DNA of 64,000 nucleotides from Eriocheir sinensis (Eukaryota; Arthropoda; Malacostraca; Decapoda; Varunidae). Under the pieces are notes generated by a model, which was not told the DNA's origin, searched no databases, and saw only the letters and a program-made list of their open reading frames with translations. Where the stretch lies: positions 1 to 64,000 of the forward strand of contig NW_026110567.1 of the NCBI RefSeq assembly GCF_024679095.1, written 5' to 3'. Shown piece by piece: positions 50,365-61,128 of the stretch (position 1 is the stretch's first letter; the number at the start of each line of letters is the position of its first letter). The position numbers and the translations under genes were made by a program.

Positions 50365-51420
50365 TCGGAAGCTTCGAAAGACAAAGACACACATTCACCT
50401 CACTTAAGGTTAGACAACATTCAGTACGAACTAAATTCAGAATTGGAAGCTTCGCAAGACAAAGACACACATTCACCTCAATCAAGGTTAGACCACATTT
50501 AGTAAGAATTAAATTCAGAATCGGAAGCATCGGAAGATAAAACACACATTCACCTCATACAAGGTTAGACGACATTCAGTACGAACTAGATTCAGAATCG
50601 GAAGCTTCAGAAGACAAAGACACGCATTCACCTCACACAAGGTTAGACAACATTCAGTACGAACTAAATTCAGAATTGGAAGCTTCGGAAGACAAAGACA
50701 CACATTCACCTCATACAAGGTTAGACGACATTCAGTACGAACTAGATTCAGAATCGGAAGCTTCAGAAGACAAAGACACGCATTCACCTCACACAAGGTT
50801 AGACGACATTCAGTACGAACTTTAAAGTCAGAATTGTAAGTCAGTGTGTTACTGGTTTGCATACCTCATGTGTACATCTCTATGTAGATCCTAACTCCAC
50901 TCTGTGGTTAACATAATACTTCAAGACAAAGACACATATTCACCTCAATCAAGGTTAGACGACATTTAGTACGAACTGAATTCAGAATCGTGACATTTTC
51001 AGAATCGAAAGCATCGGAAGATAAAAACACACATTCACCTCACACACGGTTAAACTACATTTAGTACGAACTAAATTCAGAATTGAAGCTTCTGCAAGAC
51101 AAAGACACACATTCACCTCACACAAGGTTAGACTACATTCAGTATCACCTCACATAAGGTTAGACGACGACATTCAGTACGAACTAAATTCAGAATCGGA
51201 GGCATCGGAATACAAAAACACACATTCACCTCACACATTCAGAATTGGAAGCCTCGCAAAACAAATACACACATTCACCTCACACAAGGTTAGACGACAT
51301 TCAGTACGAACTAGATTTAGAATTGGAAGCTTCGCAAAACAAATACACACATTCACCTCACACAAGGTTAAACAAAATCGGAAGTTCCGGAAGATTAGGA
51401 CACACATTCAATTCGATCGA
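50365..51420 (+). repeat. family A array, degenerate
   Basis: About ten complete or shortened units, more diverged than at 56-57 kb, with insertions such as ACCTCATGTGTACATCTCTA near 50865. No gene. Confidence 0.92.
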
Positions 51421-51775
51421 GGTAAGATGATATTGGCACTCTTGTATACACCCCCATGTAAATCCGAACCCAACTCTGTTTAGTTCGTGTATCCATTCAA
51501 TTCGATCGAGGTAAGATGATATTGGCAGTACACCCCCATGTAAATCCGGACCCGACTCTGTTTAGATCGTGTATCCACACACATTCAATTCGATCGAGGT
51601 AAGATGATATTGGCACTCCTGTGTACACCCCCATGTAAATCCGGACCCGACTCTGTTTAGATCGTGTATCCACACACATTCAATTCGATCGAGGTAAGAT
51701 AATATTGGCACTCTTGTGTACACCCCCATGTAAATTCGGACCCGGTTCTGTTTAGTTCGTGTATCCCTCACCCAC
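51400..51775 (+). repeat. composite array, about 85-97 bp, four units
   Basis: Units join ACACACATTCAATTCGATCG with AGGTAAGATGATATTGGCAC and a family E-like part (CCCCCATGTAAATCCGGACC). This links the hr-like motif and family E in one unit. Confidence 0.88.
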
Positions 51776-52675
51776 ATGTTGCGAAATTTATGCACAAGTC
51801 AGTGAAGATGTCTTGCACGGAGACGTAAAATAATGGACCCCAGTTTTTGACAATAAGATATTTATAATTTGTACATGTAAATATAAATGAATGTTGTCTA
51901 AACTTTATTGAGGTGTTTTTCTCTTGTGATGCAATTATACTATGTAACAGTATTGTTAAAATCTGAAGCTCCGGAAGACTAAAACACATATTCACCTCGG
52001 TTAAGGTTAGACGACATTTGAATGTCATCTAAACTCCATTAAGGTGAATGTGTGTTTTTCCCTTGAAATGCATCCAATTCTTAATTTGAGTGTTAACAGA
52101 ATCGGAAGCTCCGGAAGACTAAAACACACATTCACTTCGGTTAAAACACACATTCACCTCGGTTAAGGTTAGACGACATTTGAATGTCATCTAAACTCCA
52201 TTAAGGTGAATGTGTGTTTTTGTCTTGAGATGCATCCAATTCTTAATATGAATTTTTCACCTGGTGACATGTTGATTTATCCACTTAAATTAATTATCAC
52301 CAAAAAAATTATGTCAGTAAGAACGAACAGAATCGGAAGCTCTGGAAGACTAAAACACACATTCACTTCGGTTAAGGTTAGATGACATTTGAATGTCGTC
52401 TAAACTCCATTAAGGTGAATGTGTGTTTTTCTCTTGAGATGCATCCAATTCTTAATATGAATTTTTCACCTGGTGACATGTTGATCGTTGACGGTTATGT
52501 GACATGTTGATCGTGACGGTTATCGTTCGTTTCTTACTTCCATAATTTTTTTGGTGATAATTAATTTAGGTGGATAATTAATTTACTACAAACCTCCTAT
52601 TTTAGACCATTGTAAATTGTATTTTATTTAGATATTAGGCACGTGTCTCTATTGAATTTACTATGTGAAAACACA
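51776..52675 (+). repeat. palindromic hr-like units and spacer
   Basis: Starts with a flank similar to 60170-60260 (CACATGTTGCGAAATTTATG). Three to four hairpin units follow, with arms AAAACACACATTCACCTCGG / AAGGTGAATGTGTGTTTT around GACATTTGAATGTC. 52460-52675 is AT-rich unique sequence without a gene. Confidence 0.85.
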
Positions 52676-53111
52676 TTAGGAAGATGCTGCAAAGATCGGA
52701 GACTGTCTTGATAAACAACCCCATGACGATGCAGCCCTCGCCCTAGCTAAGACACTCATGTTCACCTACAACGGCATGGGTGTGAACCCGTCAACCATGG
52801 TGGGCACGTGGCGTCGGTTAGGTGTGCCTACCTTAACCAGCAGCAGCAGCAGCAGCAGCAGCAACTCTCGCATTAACTGCTGCACCTGTTCTCAGTGTAA
52901 AACTAAGAAAACTGTAGATGTGTTGACAGATAGTGCAAGAGATAAACTTTTAAGTTATCGAATTCCAAAGAGTAATAGACTCTACTACAGTGCGTGTAAA
53001 GTTGTGTGTGGTGTGTGTATGTGTGTGTGTTGTTGGGCCTCTTCTTTACTTGCAACATTGCAACACATACACTTTAAGGATGATTTGAAAAAAAAAGATT
53101 TTGTGAATTAA
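52676..53111 (+). pseudogene. viral ORF fragment with Ser run and CCxCxxC motif
   Basis: Open after TAG near 52675 with no initial ATG until 52758. DKQPHDDAALALAKTLMFTY leads to a Ser run from AGC repeats (52840-52861), then CCTCSQCKTKK, a compact Cys cluster that could bind metal, and finally a low-complexity Cys/Val stretch from a GTGTGT microsatellite. Start missing; function unknown. Confidence 0.4.
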
Positions 53112-53203
53112 TTTTTATTGTTTACCCTTACATAATTCTCTTCCTTATATATCTCTTATTCTTATTTCATAACAGTCATGGTTAATACTAAAATTTCATC
53201 TAC

Positions 53204-53340
53204 GTATCACACGTTTTGTGTCTCAAAGATTTCTTTGGAGTGACTGTTATAAACCAATGTTCCAGTCTTGGAAACTTTATAGGTAGAACCTTGTCCGTTC
53301 AAGTAAATGAAGTACGCCGTTGAAAAAAGACTTTCAAACA
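53204..53340 (-). pseudogene. short viral C-terminal fragment
   Basis: About 44 codons (FSTAYFIYLNGQGSTYKVSK) between a hr-like repeat and a stop near 53204, protein-like but too short to identify. Confidence 0.3.
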
Positions 53341-54040
53341 GAATCGGAAGCTCCGGAAGACTAAAACACATATTCACCTCAGTTAAGGTTAGACAACATT
53401 TGAATATCGTCTAAGGTTAGATGACATTTGAATGTCGTCTAAACTCCATTAAGGTGAATGTGTGTTTTCTCTTGAGATGCATCCAATTCTTAACTTGAGT
53501 GTTAACAGAATCGGAAGCTCCGGATTCAGTACGAACTAAATTCAGAATCGGAAGCTTCAGAAGACAAAGATATACATTCACCTCACACAAGGTTAGATGA
53601 CATTCAGTACGAACTAGATTCAGAATCGAAAGCTTCGGAAGATAAAGATACACATTCACCTCATACAAGGTTAGACGACATTCAGTACCTCGGTTAAGGT
53701 TAGACGACATTTGAATATCGTCTAAGGTTAGATGACATTTGAATGTCGTCTAAACTCTATTAAGGTGAATGTGTGTTTTTCTCTTGAGATGTATCCAATT
53801 CTTAACTTGAGTGTTAACAGAATCGGAAGCTCCGGAAGACTAAAACACACATTCACCTCGGTTAAGGTTAGATGACATTTGAATGTCGTCTAAACTCTAT
53901 TAAGGTGAATGTGTGTTTTTCTCTTGAGATGCATCCAATTCTTAACTTGAGTGTTAACAGAATCGGAAGCTCCGGAAGACTAAAACACACATTTACCTCG
54001 GTTAACGTTAGATGACATTTGAATGTCGTCTAAACTCTAT
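53341..54040 (+). repeat. palindromic hr-like array, about 135-bp unit, with a family A insert
   Basis: Hairpin units as at 52.0-52.4 kb, separated by ATCCAATTCTTAACTTGAGT and GTTAACAGAATCGGAAGCTC. Two family A units lie between 53520 and 53690. This shows that the family A unit equals one arm of the palindrome plus an extra 35-40 bases. Confidence 0.9.
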
Positions 54041-54470
54041 TAAGGTTGAGCATTGCATGTGTTTAATTTTTGCTCTTTATCTTGTAATATATTCTTTAAA
54101 TAACTTTGTTCATTTCTTAAACTTTGGATTATTTTGTCCTTTTCTTCAATCTTTAATTTTTCTTTTTTGATTATTTCATCATATTCTGATATTTGTTTCT
54201 CATGTTCTGATATTTTTTTCTCATATTCTGATATTTTTTTCTCATATTCTGTTGTTTTGATATTCAAATCCAATATAGACATTTTACTAGTTTCTTTAAG
54301 TGACTCTAATTGACTATGTATTTCATCTCTTTCCATTTTGATTTTTTCTTGCTTACTCATACAAATTCGAAAAGATTCTTTTTCTTTTGCAAGTATTTCC
54401 TTAATATTTTTAAGAGCAGATTGCAATTCTTCTTTTTCATTTTGTTTTGATTCAGAAGAACGTGGACGCT
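54040..54470 (-). pseudogene. coiled-coil viral protein, both ends lost
   Basis: Minus-strand frame open from about 54470 (no ATG) to 54040. A nearly continuous coiled coil with repeated EYEKKIS units and Lys/Glu heptads, preceded by KRPRSSESK. The stop and last residues come from hr-like sequence (TTAATAGAGTTT region). Function unknown. Confidence 0.45.
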
Positions 54471-54476
54471 TGTCTG

Positions 54477-55316
54477 ATGCGTATACCCGAAACGTTAGAT
54501 TCTTTCAATCCTTTGTTTCTTGACGATGAAGTTTGGTTAATTGAATGTCAAACGACAAACTGCAAGTGTCACACGTTAAAGGAGATGAACTTAACTTCTC
54601 AGTCACCCACTGAACTTATCGTTTTATTTTTAATGTGTATGAATCACCGTCGATTTTTGAAAAACGGTCTGTATCGTCGTCAGGTGAACCCAGTGCGCTC
54701 GGATGTGATCCGCTTTCCGTTGAAAGACGTCCTAGGCAGGTTCAAGGAATCTGAATTACAGTTAGAGGATCGCGGTATGATCATCATGATATACTGCTTT
54801 CTTTTCTCAAGATACACTAACAGGTCTGCCGATCCGATTAATTTGATAATCTACGTGCTTATCATTCGTTTTCTTTACAAGTCGGCCGAGTTAATGTTCT
54901 ATCCGTTTGAAAACGCTGCTTCACAATCCGATGAGGGTGCATTCTCAGCATATGTGACGGGTTACCTCCCCGTGGTCATAATGTCCGCGCCCTTCACGAC
55001 CGAGTGTGCCTTCAGAGCTTGGAGAGTCGAACAGAACGATGGTAACAACAGCAGTATCATACCCATCCTATCCTTGATTGATCATACGTACTTCAAAAAT
55101 TATTCTTGGCAATCTTTAAACGAGATGGAAGCTAGATTGAAATCAAAATTGAACCTGCTTTCCAGTGGAAGTAGATTGTGTAACAAAGGAGGCAAAGGTG
55201 GAGGAGTAGGGTTGAGTAATTTGAGGTCAGTACGTAACCACGAGAAATATATACCATATGGCGGTGTACAGATGGACGGTTCAAGAGTGAGAGATGTCCG
55301 ACCAAACGAATTGTAA
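54477..55316 (+). CDS. viral protein of unknown function, about 279 residues
   Basis: First in-frame ATG at 54477, stop TAA 55314-55316, no internal lesion. Contains CQTTNCKCHTLKE, then a hydrophobic centre (DRGMIIMIYCFLFSRYTN, PINLIIYVLIIRFLYKSAEL) and a Gly-rich, basic C-terminus (GGKGGGVG). Could be a membrane-associated or structural protein. It may form one gene with the next ORF, which starts six bases later in another frame, if a frameshift is assumed. Not recognised. Confidence 0.55.
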   Translation: MRIPETLDSFNPLFLDDEVWLIECQTTNCKCHTLKEMNLTSQSPTELIVLFLMCMNHRRFLKNGLYRRQVNPVRSDVIRFPLKDVLGRFKESELQLEDRGMIIMIYCFLFSRYTNRSADPINLIIYVLIIRFLYKSAELMFYPFENAASQSDEGAFSAYVTGYLPVVIMSAPFTTECAFRAWRVEQNDGNNSSIIPILSLIDHTYFKNYSWQSLNEMEARLKSKLNLLSSGSRLCNKGGKGGGVGLSNLRSVRNHEKYIPYGGVQMDGSRVRDVRPNEL

Positions 55317-55321
55317 CGCGC

Positions 55322-56258
55322 ATGGGTAACATGAAAGTACCGTGCAACGCTTTTGAAATTCTCTCCGAATTTCCTAAACTCGAAATACTGGGACCGAATG
55401 GGATTGGTAGTCAATCGCTGTTGAACGAAGCAACTTTTGGACAAGGAATTAATAGAGTTGACAATGGTAGGTTCTTGGGTTACGTGACATGCTACATTGA
55501 CAAAATGGTTAACATCTATCCTCCTGCCACCTTGCAGAACGAATTTGATTTGATTGTTAAGATCGTCGAGAGGTTTCTTTTTGAAGCTAATCATAAAGTG
55601 TTAGCGAGAGATATGGTTACACAAGTAGGAAAAAATTACATCAACGGTTTGATTTCACAGCATCTCGATTTAGAAACGAGAAAATTTGGTGGGATGGTGT
55701 TAAAACCTGCTGTGCCCATTCTCACAGGATCTTCTGATGAAACTTCAACAGCAGCAGCAACATCATTAGATAATTTGGATACCGTCTCTGACCTTCCGTT
55801 ACGAGTAACGGCGGTGGCGTCTCCACAACAACACCAAGAACAAGTCATCTAACAACATTCATCCATTTTTGAATTTAAAATTCGATAAATTAGAATTGTC
55901 TAAGTCAGTTCGTCGAAATAATTTTTTGAAGAATTACATTCAGGTTGTAAGAAATTTTAAATTGGGTATTCTACCTGCTGACATATCCAGAGAAATATAA
56001 ATCGTTTCTTTGAATGACTCGAATGTAGCTTGCGTCGTGACACCATTAGGTCTTCATGTCGCATTGGTGGCTAGTAAACTTATAGTTTACCCGCGTCAGT
56101 ACCAATTCGAAAACGTGTTCTGTTCGGAGGGAAAACAACATAGCCTTGTTTTTAATCCTAGTACGTCCAAGTGGAGTAGCGGGTGTAGCATCAACTTTAA
56201 CATCTTTAAAATCCATGACGTTACTTGCATCGCATTTTGTTTTAACTATAAAAACTAA
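55322..56258 (+). pseudogene. viral gene with frameshift and in-frame TAA
   Basis: ATG 55322, frame open to 55852. A second frame from about 55855 (FLNLKFDKLELSKSVRR) runs to TAA at 55998-56000, and the same frame continues beyond it with good coding composition (VACVVTPLGLHVALVASKL) to 56258. The end lies at the border of family A repeats. Function unknown; the total would be about 310 residues. Confidence 0.5.
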
Positions 56259-57725
56259 ATTCAGAATCGGAAGTATCGGAAAACAAAAACACACATTCAC
56301 TTCAATCAAAGGTAGACGACATTCAGTACGAACTAAAAATCAGAATCGCAGCTTCGGAAGACAAAGACACACATTCACCTCACATAAGGTTAGACGATAT
56401 TCAGTACGAACTAAATTCAGAATCGGAAGCTTCGGAAGACAAAGACACACATTCAACTCACACAAGGTTAGACGACATTCAGTACGAACTAAATTCAGAA
56501 TCGGAAACTTCGGAAGACAAAGACACACATTCAACTCACACAAAGTTAGACGACATTCAGTACGAACTAAATTCAGAATCGGAGACTTCGGAAGACAAAG
56601 ACACACATTCAACTCACACAAGGTTAGACGACATTCAGTACGAACTAAATTCAGAATCGGAAGCTTCAGAAGATAAAGACACACATTCAACTCACATAAG
56701 GTTAGACGACATTCAGTACGAACTAAATTCAGAATCGGAAGCTTCAGAAGATAAAGACACACATTCACCTCACACAAGGTTAGACGACATTCAGTACGAA
56801 CTAAAATCAGAATCGGAAGCTTCGGAAGACAAAGACACACATTCACACAAGGTTAGATGACATTCAGTACGAACTAAATTCAGAATCGGAAGCTTCGGAA
56901 GACAAAGATACACATTCACCTCACACAAGGTTAGACGACATTCAGTACGAACTAAATTCAGAATCGGAAGCTTCGGAAGACAAAGACACACATTCACCTC
57001 ACACAAGGTTAGACGACATTCAGTACGAACTAAATTCAGAATCGGAAGCTTCGGAAGACAAAGACACACATTCAACTCACACAAGGTTAGACGACATTCA
57101 GTACGAACTAAATTCAGAATCGGAAGCTTCGGAAGACAAAGACACTAATGTCTAATCGCATTGAATGTCAACTAAACTGTATTGAGGTGAATGTGTAACC
57201 TTGTCTTATGGAGTGTCCAATTCTGACTCTACAGTTGTGAGTGTGTCTGTGCATATTATGACGTTACTTATATCGCATTTTGTTTTAACTATAAAAATTA
57301 AATTCAGAATCGGAAGTATCGGAAGACAAAGACACATTCACTTCAATCAAAGGTAGACGACATTCAGTACGAACTAAATTCAGAATCGGAAGCTTCGGAA
57401 GACAAAGATACACATTCAACTCACACAAGGTTAGACGACATTCAGTACGAACTAAATTCAGAATCGGAAGCTTCGGAAGACAAAGACACATTCAACTCAC
57501 ACAAGGTTAGACGACATTCAGTACGAACTAAATTCAGAATTGGAAGCTTCGGAAGATAAAGACACACATTCAACTCACACAAGGTTAGACGACATTCAGT
57601 ACGAACTAAATTCAGAATCGGAAGCTTCGGAAAATAAAGACACACATTCAACTCACACAAGGTTAGACGACATTCAGTACGAACTAAATTCAGAATCGGA
57701 AGCTTCAGAAGATAAAGACACACAA
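56259..57725 (+). repeat. family A array, largest block (about 18 units of 78 bp)
   Basis: Very regular 78-bp units from 56270 to 57150, an interruption at 57150-57290 with an inverted hr-like element, then five to six more units to 57725. Long ORFs on both strands are repeat translations (LTLCEVNVCL..., RLDDIQYEL...). Confidence 0.95.
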
Positions 57726-57735
57726 TACATTGCAG

Positions 57736-58278
57736 ATGGACGCTGTCATGAAGGTGACTCTACCCAACACTCTATTGAATGGCGGGGTAGAGATTATCAT
57801 AACAGATCCGAGTGCGGCAGCGGCAGCACTTCGCCGTAAACGCAAAGCCGCCGCCGCTGTTGCTCTCGCCACACCCTCTTCTAAATTTAACAATGAGACG
57901 AACACAATCATTGAATACGTCATGCCGAGAGCGTTAGCCATGAATTTAAAAATAACCGATAATCCTCACGGATTCATCGATTTACTCAACAACAATGATC
58001 TCCTTGCATTTCTTAATTTTCGTAAAAACATGACTCTTCCAATCAATAACAACAAACCTATCATTGACGATTTTAAAGTTCATGCCACGTTAAATAATAA
58101 CTTATTCCAAACCAATGAAAATCTTCAAAAATATGAAATTAATATCAATTTCATTAAACAAGGTTATTTACATGTGCATGAAATCGACAATTCAGAAGTA
58201 GTGTTTTCAGAATCAATAATGTCTGTGAAAAATCTTGAAGAGGCATGGAACATGAAACTAAAAACAGAGACATATTAA
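57736..58278 (+). CDS. viral protein of unknown function, about 180 residues
   Basis: ATG at 57736, ten bases after the last repeat unit; intact to 58278. Ala/Arg-rich segment (AAAAALRRKRKAAAAV) from GC repeats, then a globular Asn-rich region (NNNDLLAFLNFRKNMTLPIN). The array directly upstream may act as its enhancer, if hr-like repeats behave as in baculoviruses. Seven bases separate it from the next gene. Confidence 0.6.
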   Translation: MDAVMKVTLPNTLLNGGVEIIITDPSAAAAALRRKRKAAAAVALATPSSKFNNETNTIIEYVMPRALAMNLKITDNPHGFIDLLNNNDLLAFLNFRKNMTLPINNNKPIIDDFKVHATLNNNLFQTNENLQKYEININFIKQGYLHVHEIDNSEVVFSESIMSVKNLEEAWNMKLKTETY

Positions 58279-58285
58279 CAAAACA

Positions 58286-58833
58286 ATGACTGAATTGCGC
58301 TATTTAAATTGGTCTCACGTGTTGGGTGTGTTCAGCATTTTAATGTTAATCGTTCTACTGGTTGCTTTGACCATACGTCATACATTTCGAATGAAATTAT
58401 ACAACAAGCAAAGCGACCAACATTTCAATTCAAAGTTTCTACCGGTGTCATTCTTGGAGCCAAAGACGGAAGAGTCAGAGATATGTGGTTATCCCCCAAT
58501 GAATATGTGGTGTTCGCGGGTTTGGTGAAACAATGTCAACGTTTTCGTCACGGCTTGTGTACAGACACTCCAGGCTGGACGCAGTTTGCCTACTTCGCTG
58601 CTGCTAACGCTTACAACCGTTTGAGAGATGCATCAGATGTACAACAATCAATCACCGTCCCATCTTTGTTGGCGAAGAGTATAGAAGACGTTGTGACTCC
58701 CTATCTGTTGTTTCTGAAAAACAAATTGAATAAAGCAAGTAAAGAAGATCTCGACGAACTACAATTATTAGGTATACCTGACAGACCTGTCTTGTCTCTA
58801 ACTCAACCCATATCTCTTCTGGTTGAAGAATAA
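58286..58833 (+). pseudogene. N-terminally anchored viral protein, one frameshift
   Basis: ATG 58286. Residues 9-30 form a membrane segment (VLGVFSILMLIVLLVALTI). The frame is lost between about 58400 and 58440, and the other frame continues to 58833 with a globular region (GRVRDMWLSPNEYVVFAGLVK). The result would be about 180 residues with a single N-terminal anchor, the layout of several nimaviral envelope proteins. No specific family. 58834-59054 is AT-rich with a poly-T run and no gene. Confidence 0.55.
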
Positions 58834-59054
58834 ATCAAACTCTACTGGTTGAAGAATTACTCACCTCTGTATTCAAATAAAGTAGATGAAAGATTAAAGG
58901 CTTTTTTTTTTTATATTTCTAAACTCTATAATCCCATTTTCTCTACCCCTCAGTCAACCTTTCAATTTTTTAGGTGATGTGTAGGACCTACTTATGAGAC
59001 AAAATTGACAAATTTTAGACCCCACTTGAGCTACTGTGAGCTTACGAAACGATC

Positions 59055-59910
59055 ATGAATGCCGACGATTCGCGTTCAACCGAAAACTTTATTAATTGTA
59101 GCGAATTCCTCTCTAGTAACGACACAGCTTCTAAAATCAATTTGAAAGAAACTCAAAATGAAAACATAAGGTTTTCGCGTTGGAATGATGAAGCAGATCT
59201 CACTGTTGATGAGAGGGTAACATTTCTAATGTCTCTGGAAGCCACTAACAGAGAGACTTTTACTTTTACCAGAGTGTTAATGTCTTGTATTGTGTTCAGG
59301 TTGTGCATTGAAAATTGGGAAATTTATGCACTCAATGGGACGAATGGAGACGACGCCAAGAGACTACTCCCGTTCATCAAGAGTCTCTACATTGTCAGTC
59401 GGTCTTGGAAATCTTCAGCAGTATTACCCACATCCAATTCCTATTTCTCAAGATGTGAGAGGGAAGGACGTTTCTTTGATATTGAAGAAGACACTACCTT
59501 TTTCTACACTTACACAGCTTACATGCTGGGGATGTTGGGTACTAACGATGAATTTTATGAAAACATCATGTCCACCATAACAGAAGGATTTGATTTCAAT
59601 GGTTTCGATACAAGGAATTGGAACGAGTTTATCGAAAAAACACTTCATCTCCTTTCTATTGGGTCGAAGAGCTTTCCTCGCTTCTAGACCTGCTGCTTTC
59701 ATCAAACGATTATTGACGGAAGATAAGAGCGATTGTATCCAACGTCTATGTAACATTGTCTTCATGAAGTCTATCAACTCGGATTCCATCACTATTGACG
59801 ATTTGATATCAAGTTGTGTTGACCATCCCAATGATCTACCTCGCGTAGGGTTAACGGATTACGCTCAGAGAAGTGCCTTCGGGCGAAGTGTCGTCAAAGA
59901 AGCTTGTGTA
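59055..59910 (+). pseudogene. viral protein, frameshifted, C-terminus lost in family E array
   Basis: ATG 59055, first frame to 59687. A change near an A6 run (about 59640) leads to a frame that is open to 59922, the last dozen codons being family E repeat. The protein is helical with Phe/Tyr-rich patches (TTFFYTYTAYMLGMLGTND). Not recognised. Confidence 0.5.
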
Positions 59911-60304
59911 TACCCTATGTAGATCCGGACCCCACTCTGTCGATACCTTGTGTATACCCCTATGTAGATCCGGACCCCACTCTGTCGATACCTTGTGTAT
60001 ACCCCTATGTAGATCCGGACCCCACTCTGTCGATACCTTGTGTATACCCCTATGTAGATCCGGACCCCACTCTGTCGATACCTTGTGTATACCCCTATGT
60101 AGATCCGGACCCCACTCTGTCGATACCTTGTGTATACACTTTGTTTACCTCACATGCCATGTAGTTTAGTTCGTGTATCCCTCATCCACATGTTGCGAAA
60201 TTAAAGCATAAGTCATTGCTTTTGTCTTGCACGGAGACGTAAAATACCGGACCCCACTTTTTGGCTATTAAGACATGTTAGTTATAAATATATATTTTAT
60301 TGAA
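59905..60304 (-). repeat. family E array and flank, inverted copy
   Basis: Five to six 45-bp units and the same flank as 19542-20012 in reverse; lies between two viral genes. Confidence 0.93.
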
Positions 60305-60531
60305 TCAAAGTTTTAATTCTGCTAACACAGCTTGTAGGTGTGCACCATAACCTTCGATGTCGTCATACAAGAACCTTGCGAACACAGAAGAGAACGGAAT
60401 AGCAGCCGTGAAGATATTTTCATACATAGTTTCTTTGAGTGAATTATTGGTGAGATACGTGTTGATTTTATAGGCTTTGATAATGTTAAGTAGATTTCTT
60501 ATCAAATTGTGTCTGATGTCTTTAAGGTTTG
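60305..60531 (-). pseudogene. viral gene Z, copy B (3' part)
   Basis: Identical to 19329-19541 apart from a V to E change; the 5' side at 60532 differs from copy A. Carries the same C-terminal 70 residues and the same 3' flank. Confidence 0.6.
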
Positions 60532-60925
60532 ATCTGGTCTTTGAACATCGGACAGATGTGAGATCAAGCCATCCCCGTCTATGTACACCCCTGTGGCATT
60601 GCTCTCGAGTATAACTTTAGTGCTTACATTCTCTAAAAAATTTTTGGGATTGACAGCCACGTGTTTACTATCAACCATCATTTTAATTATTTCTTTACAA
60701 AGATCGGCAATAATTTCAAATTCTTTTTCGCTTACCACTACCATTAAACGACTTATTATACATTTCATAATATTTTCAAAATCGTTTTTGAGAAAAGATA
60801 GGATATCCGAAATCGGAAGATCCTTCGGTCCTTTACTGGTAAAGTCGATCGCTGCTGCTGCTGCTGCTTCATTGTTGTTTACTAGTTTCCTTTCCTGATT
60901 AAAAAAGTTTTGAACGTTGTTCACA
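60532..60925 (-). pseudogene. viral ORF fused upstream of gene Z copy B
   Basis: Open from family B sequence near 60925; NNVQNFFNQERKLVNNN, an Ala run, then a helical region and ATGVYIDGDGLISHL. It ends one frame away from gene Z, near 60540. Because copy A has other sequence here, this may be either the true 5' part of Z with a frameshift or a junction. Confidence 0.4.
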
Positions 60926-61128
60926 CCACCCTCGTGTTTTTTGCAGGTGATTATCACCCTCGTGTTATTATTAGACTACGTCACAGTGTTATTACGTCAC
61001 TACTATATGTGCAATTAACACCCTCGTGTTTTTGCAGGTGATTATCACCCTCGTGTTATTATTAGACTACGTCACAGTATTGTTACATCACTACTATTTT
61101 TGCTAGAGACTACGTCACAGTGTTCAAG
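60926..61128 (+). repeat. family B repeat, two units
   Basis: Same motifs as 44009-44450; separates two truncated viral genes. Confidence 0.9.

Noticed and set aside
56340..57723. Long minus- and plus-strand ORFs rich in LTLCEVNVCL or RLDDIQYEL
   Set aside because: They are translations of the 78-bp family A repeat in frames that happen to lack stops; the same peptides appear at every array, with no start, promoter or unique domain.
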